Shown one piece after another: positions 59,170 to 64,000 of a DNA stretch of 64,000 bases. Made by a program: the position numbers and the translations under genes. Origin of the DNA: Agapanthus africanus. Taxonomy: Eukaryota; Streptophyta; Magnoliopsida; Asparagales; Amaryllidaceae. The notes under the pieces are model-generated. The model was not told the origin of the DNA, did no database searches, and saw only the letters and a program-made list of their open reading frames with translations. Every line of letters starts with the position of its first letter. Position 1 is the stretch's first letter. Location: contig JASDDO010000001.1 of assembly GCA_030015575.1 (NCBI GenBank), positions 516,455,772 to 516,519,771 on the forward strand, read 5' to 3'.

Positions 59170-60612
59170 TTGAGTTGGCATCAGCATCGCTATACTGGAA
59201 TATGGTACCAGGAGTGGATCATCATTTGCCATGAGAGGATTTAGGGATTTTGGTTTTCTGTCGGCATCTGCATTGCTGCACTGGAATAATGCCAGGAGCA
59301 ACTCATCATTTGCCCCGGAAGGATTTGGGAATTGGTTTTTGTTTGGCATCTGTATTGCTGCACTGGAATAATGCCAGGAGCAACTCATCATTTGCCCCGG
59401 AAGGATTTAGGAATTGGTGGCTTAGGAGACAGGTTTAGATCCCCATCAGCTAAGGCTTTTCAATTTTATGGGTCGTAAGGGTCCCACAAAAGCATTTTCT
59501 CCCTACGAGTCGAAAGGATCTCGTAGGTGTATTTTCTCCTTAGGAGTCGTGGGGACTCCTAAGTGTGTTGCTCATTTGTGAGTCGTAAGGATCTCACGCG
59601 GGAATTTTCTCCTCACAAAGTTGAGAGGACTTTGCGAGTGCATTTCATCTCTCATTTTTTTACGAGTTTGCGCCCTTTTGGGTTTTCACAAACTCGCCGG
59701 CAGTCCTGCTGTTTTTACTCACGGCGCCCTTTCGGGTTTTCATCCGTGCCCATTTTGCTTGTGGACATACCATTTTTTATTATTATTTTTTTTCTATTTT
59801 TGGTGGGACTTTGAATGTGGTCTTACCGGTAGGACTTGGGAGAGACTGGGATTGTTTTACGCCAGTGGATTATATACGGTTTTGCAGGATGTATGATCCA
59901 GACCGTAGGGCCAAAAACATTTTGGGACTTTGTTGGCGTCTGCATCGCTGCACTGGAATATGGTACCAGGAGCGACTCATCATTCGCCATTGGGGTATGG
60001 AAGTTGGAATTTGGTCGGCGTCTGCATCGCTGCACTGGAATATGGTACCAGGAGCGACTCATCATTCGCTGTTTTGGGATTTGGAATTTGGTTGGCGTCT
60101 GCATCGCTGCACTGGAATATGGTACCAGGAGCGACTCATCATTCGCCACTTGGGGATTGGGGAGCGATGGCTTAGGAGACAGGTTTGGATCCCTATCACC
60201 TAAGGCTTTTCAATTTTATGGGCCGTGAGGGTCCCATAAAAGCATTTTCTCCCTACGAGTCGTAAGGATCCCGCAGGTGTATTTTCTCCTTAGGAGTCGT
60301 GAGGACTCCTAAGTGTGTTTTTCCTTTATGAGTCGTAAGGATCCCACAAAGGTTTATTCTCCTCATGTATCGTGAGGACACATGAGTGGGTCTTCTCAAT
60401 GGAGCATAATTCCAAAGGCGGAGACCAGCCTCGTAACTGGTGATTGCAGTGGGGCATGAGTGTGATGAGAATTATTTGAGCCCATGGATTGTATACGGTA
60501 GCCAATTTGGGGACTGGCTGTAGGGCCGGAAATATTTCTGAAAATTTGAATTTTTGTTGGCTTCTGCATCGCTGCATTGGAATATGGTACCAGGAGCGAC
60601 TCATCATTCGCC
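59170..60612 (-). repeat. Dispersed ~80-bp repeats and Tat spacer blocks in Tat-D
   Basis: CATCGCTGCACTGGAATATG and its flanks occur about seven times (near 59185, 59268, 59350, 59940, 60026, 60104 and 60565). Between them lie two blocks of the 45-bp units (59465-59640 and 60218-60395) and the CCCTTTCGGGTTTTCATCCG block (59660-59770), all shared inverted with the Tat-A spacer. Confidence 0.85.
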
Positions 60613-60819
60613 TTTGTTTTGTTTGTTGTTGTTTTGTTTTTGTTTTTGTTTTACCACGATTGCTCTATCATTTCAGCTTTTCTCATCACGAAGGTCGCGA
60701 TTGCCCTATCATTTCAGCTATTTATTCGCGGTTGCCCCATCATTTCGGCTTTTTCTTTTTATTTATTTATTTACACATTCCTTCTCTTTTTTTTTATTTA
60801 CACATTTTTTTTTACATTC

Positions 60820-61330
60820 CCAGTTTAACGACTTAGAGGTCGACTGTTCCCAGTTTAATGACGTAGTGGTCGATTGTTTCCAGTTTAACGATGTGGTGGT
60901 CATCTGTTTCCTGGGAAGCCACCATGAGTCGATTAGCGGGGAGCTTAGAGAAGACACCCGATCGAGCAGTTGTTTGGGGCACCGCCGGAGCTTGCTCGAG
61001 ACGCGTTGTAGCTTTGTCGGTGTCGATGGCCTTGCCCCCACTGGGGCCAAGGAAAGTCGTCCAGACACCGACTTGCGTTTGGGTTGGGGCGCTTTCGAGA
61101 TCACCACGATTGGTCTCCTGCCTTTCGAGACTGGTCTGTCTGTTGCTGGAGCTTGAGGAGCTGGGATGGCGTTAGCTGACATGAACAGAATAGAGCCGAA
61201 TGGTAGCGGCGGCTCTTCCCATTGTCGCCCGAGACTGGCCGGAAAGACCGTCCTGGAGTCTATCTTCATCGTGTAGGAGATGGGAGCCGTGCTGAGAGCT
61301 GAGCTCATCTTTGGAGACATCATCGAGAAG
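60820..61330 (-). mobile_element. Tat-D gag-like N-terminal remnant
   Basis: In element sense an ATG near 61320 starts MSPKMSSALSTAPISYTMKI and then has PLPFGSILFMSANAIPAPQA and RPIVVISKAPQPKRKSVSG. Its style and position match the N-terminal gag region of Tat-A. The preceding sequence has TTTTGTGCAGG, a good 3' splice site, so a spliced leader is possible, as known in Ogre-type elements. Confidence 0.6.
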
Positions 61331-61438
61331 TGATTGCTTGAAAACCTGCACAAAAGAGCATTATTTTAGTATAAATATAGATATGTATATTGATTGAGTT
61401 CGCATGAACGTTTAACCCAAAATATGGGAGGAGAGATT

Positions 61439-61457
61439 GGTCCCACCGGGCGTGCCA
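61439..61457 (-). other. Tat-D primer binding site
   Basis: Inverted TGGCACGCCCGGTGGGACC lies five bases inside the 5' LTR, the same spacing as in Tat-A. This fixes the minus orientation of Tat-D. Confidence 0.85.
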
Positions 61458-61462
61458 GAATC

Positions 61463-62406
61463 TTAAGGGTGTTTTTCGTCACCCCATTGAGATGGGGATA
61501 CGCGTGCGCTTGTCAGGCGCATTACAGATTCCCCCTACCTAGGGTAGGCCGAGGTTTAATGATTGTGGGGATCCGAATCTCCGGCAGCCGCGGACTAAGC
61601 TGTTGTTAATTACCCCCCGCCTTTGGAGCGAGGGAACCTCCGATTGACGGGTTAAACTGGTCATGCGAACTCAATGTGCAGTGTTGTGTTTTGAAGGGGT
61701 TTTGGATATATCGGGGGCCCCGCAGAGTTTTTACGTGGGTCCCGCTACCCGGATAGCGGGCTGGGGGTCAAGGGGGTTAGCAGCCCCCTTGCGGGGTACG
61801 GGGCAGCGCCCCGTTAAAATTTTTTTCTAACAGGGACAGTGTCTTGGAGTATGTGTGTGTGTATATGTATACATATGTATATATATATATATGTGTATGT
61901 ATATAAAAAGGGGAAAAGGCATCCAAAGGATACGTGGGGCCAGCGCCAGCGCTTTGAGCGCTAGCGCACCACGTGTCAGCACGTGGGCGCTCATGCGCTA
62001 GCGCTTTGGGCGCTAGCGCTCTGAGCGCAAGAGCGCTAGCGCACTGAGCACTGGCGCGCCACGTGTTAGCACGTGGACGGTCGGGCGCTAGCGCCCAAAG
62101 CGCTAGCGCTCTGAGCACAAGAATGCTAGCACACTGAGCACTAGCGCGCCACGTGTCAGCACGTGGGCGCTCGGGCACTAGCGCTTTGGACGCTAGCGCG
62201 CCATGTGTCAGCACGTGAGTGCTCGGGCGCAAGCGCTCTGGGCGCAAGCGCTCTGAGCGTAAGCGCGCTAGCGTGCCACGTGTCAGCACGTGGGCACTCG
62301 GGCGCTAGAGCGCTAGCGCACCATGTGTCAGCACGTGGGCGCTCGAGCAGCAAAAGGGACTTGGTCCCTGCAATGGGAGTTGTACTCCCAGAAAGGAGCA
62401 CTTATT

Positions 62407-62446
<40 letters not shown>

Positions 62447-63150
62447 GAGTTAAACTCCTAAGTTGTTTTGAAGCTGATGAAGGGCTTCTCCCCTTGAGCC
62501 CTAGTTTTTCCCCAAAGTGGGGTTTCTGGAGATGGGTCTCCTTCTTCTTCCTTTATTGAACGGATCTTGAAAATCAAGAGATGTGAGATCTAAAAAAATC
62601 TCTCCTTTCTGAGATCTGATGGTAGATCTGAGTTCCCCTTTGTGGATTTTGTGGTGAAAAACTATTTAGTTTTGGAAAAAGAAAGAGTAAAACTCTTAAT
62701 TTAATTCAAAAGAAATGAGAAGGTTTAGAACCTTGGAGAAGGAGCAGGAGGCACAAAGAACCATATTTTGGGGGGGGGGGATGAAAAATTGTATATTAGA
62801 TATTTTCATCATGTTGCCTTTTATAGGCTTACATGTTTACATATAGCCCCTTGAGCTTTGCAAAATGGCATTTTGCCCATCCCATGGCTCATATGCCATT
62901 TCTTTTTGCACATAAGCCATGGGCTTACAAGAAATTGGCTTTATGCCCATTTTGCATACATTCATGCACAAAAATTACATCAAAATTATTTGTTACATGA
63001 TTTTTTTATTTTGGTATGGCGGAAGGCCGGACGCTTCGTGTTCGTGCTCGACCTGGGCATTGGCCCACTTGCTTGGGCTTGGGCCCACCTGGTTTTGAGT
63101 TGACCTTGACTTTGACTTGGTCAACCGGGGTGCAAATTTTGACTTCAACA
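61463..63150 (-). repeat. Tat-D 5' LTR
   Basis: It matches 56115-57747, with a slightly different length. It carries the GCGCTAGCGC/CACGTG array (61940-62345) and a TA microsatellite (62411-62443) at the place where the other LTR has GT. It ends TTGACTTCAACA and is followed by the CCAGG duplication. Confidence 0.93.
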
Positions 63151-63155
63151 CCAGG

Positions 63156-64000
63156 ATTACCGCCCGATCGCGATATTGAATTTTGCATTGACTTGATTCC
63201 GGGTGCGGGGCCTATTTCTATACCACCCTATCGGATGGCCCCGACGGAGTTGAAGGAACTCAAAACCAGTTGCAAGAGTTGTTAGATAGAGAACTTGTTC
63301 ATCCCAGTGTATCGCCGTGGGGAGCTCCTGTCTTATTTGTAAAGAAGAAGGACGGTAGTATGAGACTGTGCATCGACTACCGACAGCTGAATCGCGTTAC
63401 TGTGCGAAATAGGTATCCTCTATCTCGTATCGATGACTTGTTCGATCAGTTGCAGGGAGCTGGTTACTTCTCGAAGATTGATTTGCAGTCAGGGTATCAC
63501 CAGTTGAGGGTTTGGAAAGATGATATTCCGAAGACTGCTTTTCGTACACGATATGGGCACTATGAGTTTCTGGTGATGCCGTTCGGACTCACCAACGCCC
63601 CAGCAGCTTTTATGGATATGATGAACCGTATCTTCAGGCCCTTCCTTAATCAGTTTATTATAGTATTCATTAATGATATTCTCATTTATTCCCGGAGCAG
63701 AGAGGAGCACGAGCTGCATTTACGTATCACGTTGCAGACCTTGAAGGAGCATCAGCTATTCGCTAAGTACTCTAAGTGTGCTTTCTGGATGGATAGTGTA
63801 GATTTCTTGGGTCACGTAGTTACAAGAGATGGGATACGTATGGACCCAAAGAAGATAGAAGCGGTACAGCACTGGCCCAGACCTGTGTCAGTTATAGAGG
63901 TTCGAAGTTTCTTGGGGCTAGCCGGTTATTACAGATGTTTTGTGCAGGATTTTTCTCGGATCGCTGCACCGTTGACCGGATTGACTAGGAAGGAAGTTCC
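63156..64000 (+). mobile_element. Tekay-F reverse transcriptase, runs off window
   Basis: It begins [20 protein letters not shown] and has [55 protein letters not shown], an [12 protein letters not shown] block at the catalytic site and [20 protein letters not shown]. RNase H would follow but lies beyond 64000. This is the continuation of the region ending at 56109. Confidence 0.93.

Larger units (their letters stand above)
56115..63150 (-). mobile_element. Tat-D: non-autonomous Tat-like LTR element, minus strand
   Basis: LTRs 56115-57747 (3') and 61463-63150 (5') flank 3.7 kb. The PBS motif TGGCACGCCCGGTGGGACC (inverted, 61439-61457) is identical to that of Tat-A. A PPT (TTGATGGGGGGCACTT) lies at 57748-57763. 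Internal sequence shares spacer repeats with Tat-A, and a short gag-like start is present. I recognise no protease, RT, RNase H or integrase. It therefore looks like a non-autonomous derivative that would depend on Tat proteins. Its LTRs are similar, so it is fairly young. Confidence 0.93.
51228..64000 (+). mobile_element. Tekay-F: Tekay-type Ty3/gypsy element, 3' end outside window
   Basis: It consists of a 5' LTR (51228-54038), a tRNA-Met-type PBS, gag and protease up to 56109. After Tat-D, RT starts at about 63156 and continues to the window edge. Motifs (gag CCHC knuckle, the [12 protein letters not shown] junction, [20 protein letters not shown]) are those of the Tekay/Del chromovirus group. 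It inserted into LTR-E and was later split by Tat-D. At least a few breaks are visible. Confidence 0.92.

Overview
This window is transposable-element DNA from a flowering plant with a large, repeat-rich genome. The evidence is the set of plant-only element lineages: Ty3/gypsy Tekay-type chromoviruses, Ty3/gypsy Tat-lineage elements with a second (archaeal-type) RNase H, a plant Ty1/copia element, and a CACTA (En/Spm) DNA transposon. I recognise no ordinary host gene, rRNA, tRNA gene or CRISPR array. The species cannot be fixed from the sequence.

Layout, first stack (1-47190). Bases 1-417 are the 3' end of a Tekay-type pol and 488-1515 are part of its LTR. A very large Tat element (Tat-A) spans 1516-47190, about 22.7 kb once the later insertions are taken out. 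Inside it lie three younger elements: a 10.96-kb CACTA transposon (7278-18240, target duplication AAA), a 9.76-kb copia element on the minus strand (24962-34718, target duplication TACAA), and a solo copia-type LTR (36523-38714, target duplication CTATT). Between pol and its 3' LTR, Tat-A carries a spliced-looking antisense gene (44051 down to 39236). That gene encodes a plant-mobile-domain-like protein, a low-complexity linker and a coiled coil, and it has its own TATA-like motif.

Layout, second stack (47191-64000). An unclassified stretch (47191-48350) is followed by an LTR remnant of the Tat-D family (about 48355-49224), an orphan 338-bp piece, and an inverted Tat-A-family LTR (49563-51227). 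A Tekay-type element (Tekay-F) begins at 51228 with a 2.8-kb LTR, PBS, gag and protease. It is then split by a 7.0-kb non-autonomous Tat-like element on the minus strand (Tat-D, 56115-63150, target duplication CCAGG). Tekay-F resumes at 63151 in RT and runs off the window.

The parts do not form a host pathway. They record successive insertions, most with intact target-site duplications, so the order can be read directly. The most interesting pieces are the antisense plant-mobile-domain gene with its TATA, the CACTA internal architecture (G-rich array, 590-bp repeats with nested hairpins, a microexon gene), the covarying leader hairpins of the copia element, and the 92-bp higher-order repeat in Tat-D.
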